A stretch of DNA of 12,522 nucleotides. Source: Deltaproteobacteria bacterium. Its GTDB lineage: Bacteria; Bdellovibrionota_C; UBA2361; OMII01. The position numbers and the translations under genes were made by a program. The stretch covers positions 1-12,522 of the forward strand of contig JALRCK010000034.1 in NCBI GenBank assembly GCA_023262305.1. Reading direction: 5' to 3'. The number at the start of each line of letters is the position of its first letter. The stretch's first letter is position 1. Under the pieces are notes generated by a model. It was not told the origin of the DNA. It did no database searches and saw only the letters and a list, made by a program, of their open reading frames with translations. Positions 7,050 through 12,522 of this stretch are shown here, piece by piece.

Positions 7050-8072
7050 ATGCCCTCTGCTCTCAAAGACTCTCAAGCATCTGCGACGCAGCGGTTCTCC
7101 CACGCCCTCTCTCTCGTTCCTGAGATAGCCAAGGTCGAGGAGCGTATTCGAAGCACCTTCACCTCCGATGTCGCGATCATGCGTGAGATCCCCGAGTACC
7201 TCCTCAGCCTCGGCGGAAAAAGGATTCGACCGATCCTGGCGCTTCTTTGCTCGAAGGCACTCGGCGCGCAGGAGATAACCGACGACATCATCGACATCGC
7301 TGCCGGTATCGAACTGATCCACATGGCAACGTTGATGCACGATGACATCATCGATCAATCTCCTATCAGACGTCACAAACCTTCGGCGTATGCCAGATAC
7401 GGACTCCCTGGAACCCTCCTCTCAGGTGACTTCCTCCTGACACGCGCCTTCGGGCTCTGCTCCCGTCTCGACAGGGAGATAATTGAGGCGACGGAGCAGG
7501 CGTGCATCGAACTTGTAGAGGGAGAGACCCTAGAGATAGCGATCCCCCTGGCTGAGCAAACAACAGCATCAAGCCTCACCATCGCCACACGCAAAACTGC
7601 ATCCCTCTTTAGGTTGGCTGCGTTCTGTGGAGCCTCGCTCACCGAATCTCCCGATTCGGTAAAGGAATCGATGTCGAAATTTGGGGAGGCTCTCGGCATC
7701 GCCTTTCAGATCATCGATGACATCCTCGATGTTACCTCAGACGAAGCGACCCTCGGAAAACGACCGGGTATCGATATCGCAGAGCGAAAGCCATCGTTGA
7801 TCAATATCCTCTGGATCGAGAGTGGCGACCCAGCGGCTCAACGGCTACTCGTGCCAGCGGATCCCAAAACTGAGCAAAGCTTCGTCGAGGAGTCGCTACA
7901 AAAGCTTCGAGCCAGCGAGATCCTCCAAAGGGCCAAGGATAGCGCAAAATTTCACGCTGACATTGCCAGCAAGAACCTGATTGATGCTCTTGGCGGAGAC
8001 CTGCACAACCTCCCTCCGGAGGGAGAGGCGCTCATCGCGGTGATCGATTTCGCGTTGGAGAGGGTGTTGTAG
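7050..8072 (+). CDS. ispB: Long-chain polyprenyl diphosphate synthase (IspB-like)
   Basis: A 340-residue trans-polyprenyl synthase that adds isopentenyl units to an allylic diphosphate to make the quinone side chain. Signatures: GGKRIRP (55-61), first Asp-rich motif DDIID (98-102), GDFLL (126-130), RKTASLF (181-187), second Asp-rich motif DDILD (223-227) and GKRPGIDIAERKPSLI (236-251). Five residues before the first DD is Ala (A93), a small residue that in this family goes with long products (about C35-C50) rather than farnesyl or geranylgeranyl synthases. The exact chain length is not readable. The start ATG is preceded by AAAGGA. The gene lies downstream of tRNA-Glu, possibly on one transcript. 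Its last 75 bp are repeated, with about 89% identity, at 9826-9900. Confidence 0.93.
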   Translation: MPSALKDSQASATQRFSHALSLVPEIAKVEERIRSTFTSDVAIMREIPEYLLSLGGKRIRPILALLCSKALGAQEITDDIIDIAAGIELIHMATLMHDDIIDQSPIRRHKPSAYARYGLPGTLLSGDFLLTRAFGLCSRLDREIIEATEQACIELVEGETLEIAIPLAEQTTASSLTIATRKTASLFRLAAFCGASLTESPDSVKESMSKFGEALGIAFQIIDDILDVTSDEATLGKRPGIDIAERKPSLINILWIESGDPAAQRLLVPADPKTEQSFVEESLQKLRASEILQRAKDSAKFHADIASKNLIDALGGDLHNLPPEGEALIAVIDFALERVL

Positions 8073-8092
8073 GGAACCATAGATCCGACCTC
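7998..8092 (+). repeat. Direct repeat, copy 1: ispB 3' end and flank
   Basis: The last 75 bp of ispB (7998-8072) recur in the same orientation at 9826-9900, with about 67 of 75 bases matching by eye. In the flank, an 11-mer GATCCGACCTC (8082-8092) recurs at 9917-9927, so the similarity runs past the stop codon. The two copies are 1828 bp apart and enclose the cysteine-rich gene. Confidence 0.85.
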
Positions 8093-8166
8093 TCCCGTGT
8101 CGCGTAAGGCGCGGTCCCTTTCCCATCCCTGTCGGAGAGCTGCGGCTGAGGGATTCATCCTCTGTG

Positions 8167-8180
8167 GTCCCCGAGGGGAC
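8167..8180. other. Perfect palindrome in the ispB/cysteine-rich gene gap
   Basis: GTCCCC (8167-8172), GA, then GGGGAC (8175-8180) forms a short GC hairpin in the 140-bp convergent gap between ispB and the cysteine-rich gene. No T-run adjoins it on either strand, so it is at best a transcript-end stabiliser or part of a bidirectional stop signal. Nothing else recognisable lies in 8093-8212. Confidence 0.35.
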
Positions 8181-8212
8181 ATGGAATCGAGCTCCCAACA
8201 CAGAAATCACGG

Positions 8213-9679
8213 TCACTTCGACAATCCCGCCCCCTTATCCCCTACCCTCAGGGTCACCAAACGACGAATCGCCCCTCGTGAGTAGGTTATCCCGAGATAC
8301 TTCTGTGACGGCGAGAGATTGGGTCCCAGATCCCCTCTGGTGCGAATAGGGGTGTCGTTTACGAAATGAATCACATCACCAGCAGCGAACCGGAGCGCGC
8401 CGAGGGTGCTCCCTGGATCCACGGTATGCAGAAGGATGCCTGAGTCAGCGAGGGAACCAGTGACCTCGATCACAATCGAGGAACCAAATAGATTCTTAGG
8501 TGAGGTCGCCGAGGACAACCAGGCAGGGCTCACCTCATACTCCTGATTAAACCGGCTCACCTCAACAAATCCACCGACCTTCCCCACCTTCTCTGACTGA
8601 GAGGACGCCACTACATTAGTGCCGGAGCTGCGAGCCGCTGAGCTCGGCGATGAGGCCCCCTTAGGGGGATCGTCGCATATGAGCTCCTTCGGATTACACA
8701 CCCGCCCGAAGGTTTTGCAATCATCCATGTCTAACTGGCACGCGTAGTCTCCCCCTCGGATCTTGACGCACTCCCGAATGAAGAGTTTTTTTCCCTCCTC
8801 AGAGCAGTACTTTTTCGTCGAACACACCGCCGGGCAAGAGCGGAACGCAGTGCATCCCTCTCCAGGCTCTCCCCACAACCCATTTGAGGATCCATACTCT
8901 GTGCCATCTCGGGGGTCCTTGAGCATCCTCGCGCAACACACCTGCTCCTTCAGCTGATTTTGGTTATTCAAGCATTTGTGCGTATAGCCTTCCCGATCAC
9001 ACGTGGTGAAAGCTTTGGCGCATCGGCTCGGCGGCGATTGGATCTCTTTTGCGGTAACCACAAAGGTAACCCGCGCTGATTCAAACGAACCGCACTTCCC
9101 CTTGGGATAATTGGAGGTCGCGTTACCACAGATAGTTACCGTGGTGTTAGGGCCCATCTCCCGCTGCAAGGTCTCTAGGTGCTTCTGAACACTCTCTTGA
9201 TCCTCAAAAGATCTACACGACAGATCTCGAAACTCCAGCGCGCATGAGGGCATGCTCTTTATACACACATCGATGCGACTGAAAACCCGACCAGGGATCG
9301 GACCGTGCTCCAAGTTATACACCAAAACATCCGGGGAGCATTTCCCAGAATCAGGTCCCTTAAAATCTATAGCAGCAACGGTCTCTCGGATGTCACACGA
9401 GGCGACCTCTGGATTTAACTTCGGATCCATGAGGCAGGTACGGCAGTAATCCATGAAGTCCGCCGCGTTCTCCCTATCCCGCGGCGGGGCTATACAGAAA
9501 CAGCACTTCCTCTTTGACGAGGGAGAGGAGTTTGATGCCGAGCGATGATCCGAGGATGCTCCTTGGGCTTCAGCCGCACCTATGAACGGTGGTAACAGAA
9601 GCGTAAGTGCCAACAAAGATGAGGCGAAGAGTGCTCGTAATCTTCCGGAGCGGGTTTGGTTTGGAATTATGTGGTCCAC
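8213..9679 (-). CDS. Secreted cysteine-rich protein with C-terminal PDZ-like domain, unknown function
   Basis: No known family is recognised for the whole protein. A signal peptide is clear (RLRALFASSLLALTLLLPPF, then IGAAEA), so it is exported. The mature N-terminal two thirds hold 26 cysteines by eye, often in pairs or CxxC-like groups (KRKCCFC, DYCRTC, SCPAVC, VCC), which suggests a disulfide-bonded, multi-segment extracytoplasmic protein. A Ser/Pro/Ala-rich linker (GASSPSSAARSSGTN) follows. The last 75 residues look like a PDZ domain (GILLHTVDPGSTLGALRFAA, GDVIHFVNDTPIRTRGDL), a peptide-binding module. The start is uncertain: the GTG at 9679 gives a proper signal peptide but lacks a Shine-Dalgarno, while an in-frame TTG at 9787 adds 36 unlikely residues. 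Its 5' flank abuts the decayed ispB copy. Confidence 0.72.
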   Translation of the reverse strand: MDHIIPNQTRSGRLRALFASSLLALTLLLPPFIGAAEAQGASSDHRSASNSSPSSKRKCCFCIAPPRDRENAADFMDYCRTCLMDPKLNPEVASCDIRETVAAIDFKGPDSGKCSPDVLVYNLEHGPIPGRVFSRIDVCIKSMPSCALEFRDLSCRSFEDQESVQKHLETLQREMGPNTTVTICGNATSNYPKGKCGSFESARVTFVVTAKEIQSPPSRCAKAFTTCDREGYTHKCLNNQNQLKEQVCCARMLKDPRDGTEYGSSNGLWGEPGEGCTAFRSCPAVCSTKKYCSEEGKKLFIRECVKIRGGDYACQLDMDDCKTFGRVCNPKELICDDPPKGASSPSSAARSSGTNVVASSQSEKVGKVGGFVEVSRFNQEYEVSPAWLSSATSPKNLFGSSIVIEVTGSLADSGILLHTVDPGSTLGALRFAAGDVIHFVNDTPIRTRGDLGPNLSPSQKYLGITYSRGAIRRLVTLRVGDKGAGLSK

Positions 9680-9813
9680 GCCATTATGATACTGCTCAGA
9701 TGGACTAGTGGCGAGAAGTTTTGTTGAGGCTCCGACAGATGAGGAGGCCCCCGGGCAAGTTGTCGGGAATCGACACCACTGAGCCAACGCCCCCTTGAAT
9801 CAACATTTTGTGG

Positions 9814-9900
9814 ATCGCGAGCAAAGACCTGCACAACCTCCCAGCACAGGGAGAGGCGCTCATCGCAGTGATCGATTTTGCGTTGGAGAGAGTGTTGTAA
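9814..9900 (+). pseudogene. Fragment copy of the ispB 3' end
   Basis: Read on the plus strand, these 29 codons encode IASKDLHNLPAQGEALIAVI then DFALERVL and a stop. They match the C-terminus of the ispB product except for two substitutions (PPEG to PAQG) and an in-frame loss of eight residues after IASK (NLIDALGG in ispB). Four of the eight mismatches in the last 75 bp are synonymous third-position changes (including the TAG/TAA stop), so the copy diverged while still coding. Just upstream the similarity fades, with a likely 1-nt frameshift. No start or catalytic region exists here, so it is a remnant. Confidence 0.82.
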
Positions 9901-9955
9901 AGATAGGTCCGCGAGTGATCCGACCTCACTCCATGCCATCGTGCCCCTTTGTTCC

Positions 9956-9979
9956 GGAGGGCCCGTGTCCTCACGGGCC
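9956..9979 (+). repeat. REP-like element 1 (GGAG + hairpin)
   Basis: GGAG (9956-9959) is followed directly by a perfect 8-bp stem: GGCCCGTG (9960-9967) and CACGGGCC (9972-9979), with loop TCCT. The bases before GGAG are CC, as in the other two copies. GTAG/GGAG at the 5' foot of a GC hairpin is the layout known for REP sequences mobilised by RAYT (TnpA-REP) transposases. No such transposase is in the window. Confidence 0.72.
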
Positions 9980-10046
9980 GGGTATGATTACCTGCGATGC
10001 ATGAGACGCAAGCTCGGTGGCACAAAGAGATTACAACCGCCACACC

Positions 10047-10070
10047 GGCTCGTCAGGAGACGAGCCCTCC
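10047..10070 (-). repeat. REP-like element 2 (inverted)
   Basis: On the minus strand this reads GGAG (10070-10067), stem GGCTCGTC, loop TCCT, stem GACGAGCC (down to 10047). Compared with element 1, two stem positions differ on both arms so that pairing is kept (C-G to T-A, and G-C to C-G). The GGAG, loop and flanking CC are identical. The orientation is opposite to element 1. Confidence 0.72.
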
Positions 10071-10119
10071 GGTTCAACGAAAATCAAAGAGTGGTGTGCA
10101 TCGAACGAATAAGCCCTCC

Positions 10120-10143
10120 GGAGCGTCCGTCTCCCGACGGGTC
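10120..10143 (+). repeat. REP-like element 3 (degenerate outer stem)
   Basis: GGAG (10120-10123) is followed by CGTCCGTC (10124-10131), loop TCCC and GACGGGTC (10136-10143). The inner five base pairs are Watson-Crick, the next two are G-T wobbles, and the outermost does not pair. Orientation matches element 1. The shared GGAG, CCGTS inner stem and TCCY loop mark it as a weaker member of the same family. Confidence 0.6.
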
Positions 10144-10360
10144 GGGCGGCGTACTTTCGCCTCTTCAGCCTCCCCGCGCCCATCCCAAAACATCCAAAAG
10201 AGACACATAGAGCCCCATTATTCACCAAAAAAGCCCAGTATTTACCATTTCCGAGCCCTTGTTTTTTCTAGGTTGCATCCTGCAGCTTCGATACCATAAC
10301 CCTCTGCAGTTCCGGTGATCGGAGGCAACTTCAGTCACTGGCACAGGTTACAACAGTTTT

Positions 10361-10383
10361 GCTCACAGGTTTTCGAAGTGAGC
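10361..10383. promoter_or_regulatory. Inverted repeat GCTCAC-N11-GTGAGC
   Basis: GCTCAC (10361-10366) and GTGAGC (10378-10383) are perfect 6-bp reverse complements around 11 bases, about 100 bp upstream of the small gene's start. It may be an operator or a leader hairpin. A clear promoter with standard spacing was not found next to it. Confidence 0.3.
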
Positions 10384-10484
10384 TTACGTTCTGACGCCCT
10401 TGTCTGTGTGTATGCCGGATAAAGAGTGTTTGGAGGTGAGCGGCTTCAATCGTGAAATGTACGACTAACTTTTTGGAGTCTACA

Positions 10485-10772
10485 GTGAGCAGCTCAGATC
10501 GTTTACCTGAAATGGATCTCGCGTATCTCGGTGGGAAAGGATACACGGCGATTAGTGAATTAATGCGAGCAATGATCCTTCGAACTATCGAAGATCTGAG
10601 CAGCGGACCTGAACTTCGGCAAGAGGCGCTTGAGTACCTCATGGACGAAGATGAAGAGTACGTTCTCTCGTTTAACTCAATCTGTCGCTACTTTGGCTTC
10701 AATCCCGAAAAAACGCGACACGCTATTCTGAACTCTAAGACGAAGATTCGTACGAGGCGCAGAGCAGCGTAA
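10485..10772 (+). CDS. Small helical protein of unknown function, putative DNA-binding
   Basis: A protein of 95 residues, mostly predicted helix by composition. GTG at 10485 was chosen because GGAG (10475-10478) sits six bases before it. A GTG at 10452 gives 106 residues but has poor spacing, and an ATG lies at 10512. The C-terminal half reads YVLSFNSICRYFGFNPEKTR, then HAILNSKTKIRTRRRAA. The aromatic-S-F-x-x-I-C-x-x-x-G-x-x-P-x-x-x-R-x-x-I pattern followed by a basic tail recalls short helix-turn-helix-like proteins common as hypotheticals in deltaproteobacteria. That link comes from memory of the pattern and is not a firm family call. The gene stands alone, between a long leader and a strong intrinsic terminator. 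Confidence 0.7.
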   Translation: MSSSDRLPEMDLAYLGGKGYTAISELMRAMILRTIEDLSSGPELRQEALEYLMDEDEEYVLSFNSICRYFGFNPEKTRHAILNSKTKIRTRRRAA

Positions 10773-10775
10773 CTC

Positions 10776-10807
10776 AAAAAGGGGCTCCGAGAGCCCCTTT
10801 TTCTTTT
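10776..10807 (+). terminator. Intrinsic terminator after the small gene
   Basis: GGGGCTC (10781-10787) pairs with GAGCCCC (10791-10797) around a CGA loop, then TTTTTCTTTT (10798-10807). A-run 10776-10780 extends the pairing with the T-run, so it can also work on the minus strand. It starts four bases after the TAA and insulates the small gene from the downstream operon. Confidence 0.93.
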
Positions 10808-10808
10808 G

Positions 10809-10824
10809 TGTGAGATCCATCACA
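10809..10824. promoter_or_regulatory. Crp-type binding site TGTGA-N6-TCACA
   Basis: TGTGA (10809-10813), six bases, TCACA (10820-10824): both half-sites match the classical Crp consensus exactly. It lies about 90 bp upstream of the HD-domain gene, whose operon partner is itself a Crp/Fnr-family regulator. Autoregulation is the natural inference. The recognition helix of that regulator is outside the window, so a match cannot be confirmed here. The site directly adjoins the preceding terminator. Confidence 0.65.
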
Positions 10825-10827
10825 TCT

Positions 10828-10872
10828 CGTATGTTAGCTAGCTAAGAGGTCGTATGTTAGCTAGCTAAGAGG
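10828..10872. repeat. Tandem 23-bp repeat with 12-bp palindromes, candidate operator
   Basis: Two adjacent units (10828-10850 and 10851-10872) are identical over 22 bases. Each holds the perfect palindrome TTAGCTAGCTAA (10834-10845 and 10857-10868), set 23 bp apart, about two helical turns. They lie between the Crp-type site and the HD-domain gene, in the probable promoter/leader zone. A pair of dimer-binding operators is the simplest reading; a recent slippage duplication is the alternative. Confidence 0.6.
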
Positions 10873-10914
10873 AGCTATCTTTCGGGGGTGAACAACTCCT
10901 AAAAAATAAATTTT

Positions 10915-12009
10915 ATGGAACCATCAACCCCCTCCAAGCACGATGCCTCCGTCGAACAACGGCTCAATCTCCGCTACTTTCGAGAGAGAACCTACCTTCC
11001 TGACGAAGAGATGCCGTACCACGGTGTATCACACCCGGATCGAGTCTGGACCAAAGCTAAGATTTTAATGGAGCGATGCGCCGCCGACGGAATTTCAGTG
11101 GACGGCGACGCCCTTCGCAACGCCGTAGAGCTTCACGATGCCCTCTCCCACATCCCTCCACGAGCGCTCGGATGCGACAGCGCTGAGAGATTGGCGTCCG
11201 ACCTCACGTTCCGATTCGTTATGGCTTGTGGGTATTCCGAGGCGACAGCGTCAAAGATCCGCGACATCATCATGGCAACGAATCCCGATGTGCGCCCGAC
11301 ATCCACCGAGGAGATCATCATCCGTGCGGCGGACCTCTGGAACGTCGGCGCGAACTACGCGGAGTTCAAGGAGGGAAGCCTTGCGTTGCATCGAGAGGCC
11401 GAGATCACAAAACGAAGCGAGATCCCATTCTCCTCGTGGATACGGGGAGCCTTCCTCTATCTTGAGCGATTCATGTGGCCGATGCTTGAGCTTACACCGG
11501 AAGCCAAAGATAGCGCAGGTCGATCCGTCTTTCATACTAACGCTGCGCGCAACATGGTGACCTTGTGGAGGGAGACCTTCGGTGACGAAACTGAGGTCGT
11601 AGCGGAGTTCTTCCCACAAGGGGAGATCCGTCCAAAACTTCACGACCCTAAATCCTTCTACATCGCGATCCACCCAGACGAGGAATCACGTAAGGAATCC
11701 TTGGGGCGTCTAGACAAGGCGGCTCTCTCAGTGAACGGAGCCGCTCTCGCGGTGCCGGGATCGCGGGGAGCATTCCCCCTTCCCGATGGCTTATGCTCGA
11801 CCGTTCGATGTCATGACGCCACCCTTGAGTCGCTCGCGGAGGCGTTGCGAGTAACCAAGGAGGGGGGCACCATCATTCTCGACTTTCCAGAAGATATCGA
11901 CCCGAGTATCCTTGAAGTCGCAAAGGCTTTCTTGAGTTTCGTATCACCCGCATCGCCCGATGGGGCGCGTGAGAGGGCGCTCGTTATCACCAAGAAGGTC
12001 CTCCTGTAA
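10915..12009 (+). CDS. HD-domain protein with a methyltransferase-like C-terminal half
   Basis: A 364-residue protein. Residues about 30-195 form an HD-type metal phosphohydrolase domain: Y-H36-x3-H40-x2-RV, then E-L-H74-D75-A, then R-A-A-D140-LW. The YHxxxH start resembles small HD hydrolases and phosphodiesterases; the substrate is unknown. The C-terminal ~100 residues (FPLPDGLCSTV at 287-297, EALRVTKEGGTIILDFPED at 309-327) read like the second half of a class I SAM methyltransferase (Methyltransf_11-like), but no GxGxG SAM-binding loop is visible before it. That part may be a degenerate or non-enzymatic domain. No Shine-Dalgarno precedes the ATG; the leader just upstream is A/T-rich. It starts the operon, and the Crp-family gene begins 11 bp after its stop. 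Confidence 0.8.
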   Translation: MEPSTPSKHDASVEQRLNLRYFRERTYLPDEEMPYHGVSHPDRVWTKAKILMERCAADGISVDGDALRNAVELHDALSHIPPRALGCDSAERLASDLTFRFVMACGYSEATASKIRDIIMATNPDVRPTSTEEIIIRAADLWNVGANYAEFKEGSLALHREAEITKRSEIPFSSWIRGAFLYLERFMWPMLELTPEAKDSAGRSVFHTNAARNMVTLWRETFGDETEVVAEFFPQGEIRPKLHDPKSFYIAIHPDEESRKESLGRLDKAALSVNGAALAVPGSRGAFPLPDGLCSTVRCHDATLESLAEALRVTKEGGTIILDFPEDIDPSILEVAKAFLSFVSPASPDGARERALVITKKVLL

Positions 12010-12020
12010 GAGAGGCAACT

Positions 12021-12522
12021 ATGACCACCGCAGCTCATCCGGAACTCTCTGAGCTGGAATCCATAGCTCCGTTTTCAGCGCTTTCTCAAGCCGAGCGCCT
12101 GGCTCTTCAGCCGCGACTCACCCCGCTGGAGATTCAAGCGGGCAAATTTCTCATCAAGGAGGGCTCTGCCGGATCTGAAATGTATTTTTTGGTGCGAGGG
12201 AGCGTTAAGATATGCACCTTCCACAACGATAAAGAGGCGATCCTTAATATCCTGCGCCCAGGTGAGGTGGTCGGCGACATCTCGGTCCTGTGTGGTGGCC
12301 CACGAATCGCTGACGTCGTCGCGCTTACGCCGTGCCGACTCCTGACCTGCAGCAAGGATGATTTCGAGACGCACCTGCGGGAATTCGGCGGGCTTGCTCA
12401 CATGATGCTCAAGAACCTCGCGATGAGAGTTCGCACAGCGTCGATGCGTATCTCTGATCTTGCGCTCTACGATGTCGGCTCACGCCTCGCGCGGGTGCTT
12501 TTTGAGATGAGCGCGCCCAGAG
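12021..12522 (+). CDS. Crp/Fnr-family transcriptional regulator, N-terminal part
   Basis: The first 167 codons of a Crp/Fnr-type regulator, cut by the right window edge. The cyclic-nucleotide-binding beta-roll is clear: IAPFSALSQAERLAL (15-29), GKFLIKEGSAGSEMYFLVRG (41-60), VKICTFHNDKEAILNILRPG (62-81). The phosphate-binding cassette reads GEVVGDISVLCGGPRIADVV (81-100). Arg95 is kept, but the usual Glu is Asp86 and the usual Ser/Thr after the Arg is Ile96, so cAMP binding may be altered or absent. No N-terminal Fnr-type cysteine cluster is seen. The long dimer helix (LAHMMLKNLAMRVRTASMRI) is present; the DNA-binding HTH is outside the window. GAGG at 12012-12015 is a good Shine-Dalgarno. It is the second gene of the operon with the HD protein. 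Confidence 0.93.
   Translation, partial: MTTAAHPELSELESIAPFSALSQAERLALQPRLTPLEIQAGKFLIKEGSAGSEMYFLVRGSVKICTFHNDKEAILNILRPGEVVGDISVLCGGPRIADVVALTPCRLLTCSKDDFETHLREFGGLAHMMLKNLAMRVRTASMRISDLALYDVGSRLARVLFEMSAPR

Larger units (their letters stand above)
9901..10484. other. Long non-coding stretch with REP-like hairpins
   Basis: About 580 bp without a convincing gene. The first part repeats the ispB 3' flank (GATCCGACCTC at 9917-9927). Three GGAG-hairpin elements follow (listed separately). From about 10150 to 10350 nothing stands out: the sequence becomes more AT-rich (10205-10275) and holds two CTGCAG sites. The last part carries a GCTCAC/GTGAGC inverted repeat and the leader of the small gene at 10485. 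Frames open across this region are short, overlap each other, and show no family features. Confidence 0.6.

Noticed and set aside
8016..8027. CTCCGGAG palindrome inside ispB as a further REP copy
   Set aside because: It lies in coding sequence, has no GGAG-stem-TCCY loop layout, and is not preserved in the duplicated copy.
9717..9735. Possible extension of the ispB copy upstream (a stretch like the S-F-V-E part of ispB)
   Set aside because: About 10 of 13 bases match, but the sequence between there and 9814 does not align and the spacing is off, so this could be chance.
9667..10043. Minus-strand open frames over 9667-10043
   Set aside because: They are antisense to the ispB remnant and its flank. 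Their similarity to the antisense of the true ispB end simply reflects the duplication.
9956..10143. The hairpins as intrinsic terminators or a CRISPR array
   Set aside because: No T-runs follow the stems. The units alternate in orientation with unequal, non-unique spacing, unlike direct repeats with spacers.

Overview
The window reads as chromosomal DNA of a Gram-negative bacterium. It carries a lipid A-type acyltransferase, lipoprotein signal peptides, a long-chain polyprenyl diphosphate synthase and a queuosine-pathway reductase. Gene content and phrasing resemble deltaproteobacterial-grade lineages (Bdellovibrionota/Myxococcota-like), but that placement is only an inference. Coding is dense, with GTG and probably TTG starts in use. 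No integrase, transposase, phage gene or CRISPR array was seen.

Layout. (1) 1-535, minus: N-terminal part of a nucleotide-sugar dehydrogenase, cut by the window edge, divergent from (2). (2) 880-3445, plus: an envelope operon of a CBS-domain site-2 protease, an LpxL/HtrB-type acyltransferase overlapping it by 19 bp, and a small TPR protein. (3) 3446-4756, minus: an MFS transporter whose stop codon abuts the stop of the TPR gene. (4) 4909-6690, minus: queG followed by a YajG-like lipoprotein gene whose stop region is tandemly triplicated. (5) 6835-8072, plus: tRNA-Glu(UUC), then an ispB-like polyprenyl diphosphate synthase gene. (6) 8213-9679, minus: a secreted, very cysteine-rich protein of unknown function with a PDZ-like C-terminus. 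It lies between the end of ispB and a decayed direct copy of the ispB 3' end (9814-9900). (7) 9901-10484: a long non-coding stretch holding three REP-like GGAG-hairpin elements in alternating orientation. (8) 10485-10808: a small unknown protein with a strong intrinsic terminator. (9) 10809-12522: a control region (a perfect TGTGA-N6-TCACA site and two identical 12-bp palindromes) leading into an operon of an HD-domain protein with a methyltransferase-like tail and a Crp/Fnr-family regulator, the latter cut by the window edge.

How the parts may work together. The protease, acyltransferase and TPR protein look like an envelope-maintenance unit. The HD protein/Crp-family operon, with a Crp-type site in front, suggests an autoregulated module in which an HD phosphohydrolase may work alongside the regulator. 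The most unusual structural features are the REP-like hairpins with covarying stems and the neighbouring ispB-end duplication that brackets the cysteine-rich gene. Together they mark 8.0-10.2 kb as a rearranged, accessory-like patch in otherwise housekeeping DNA.
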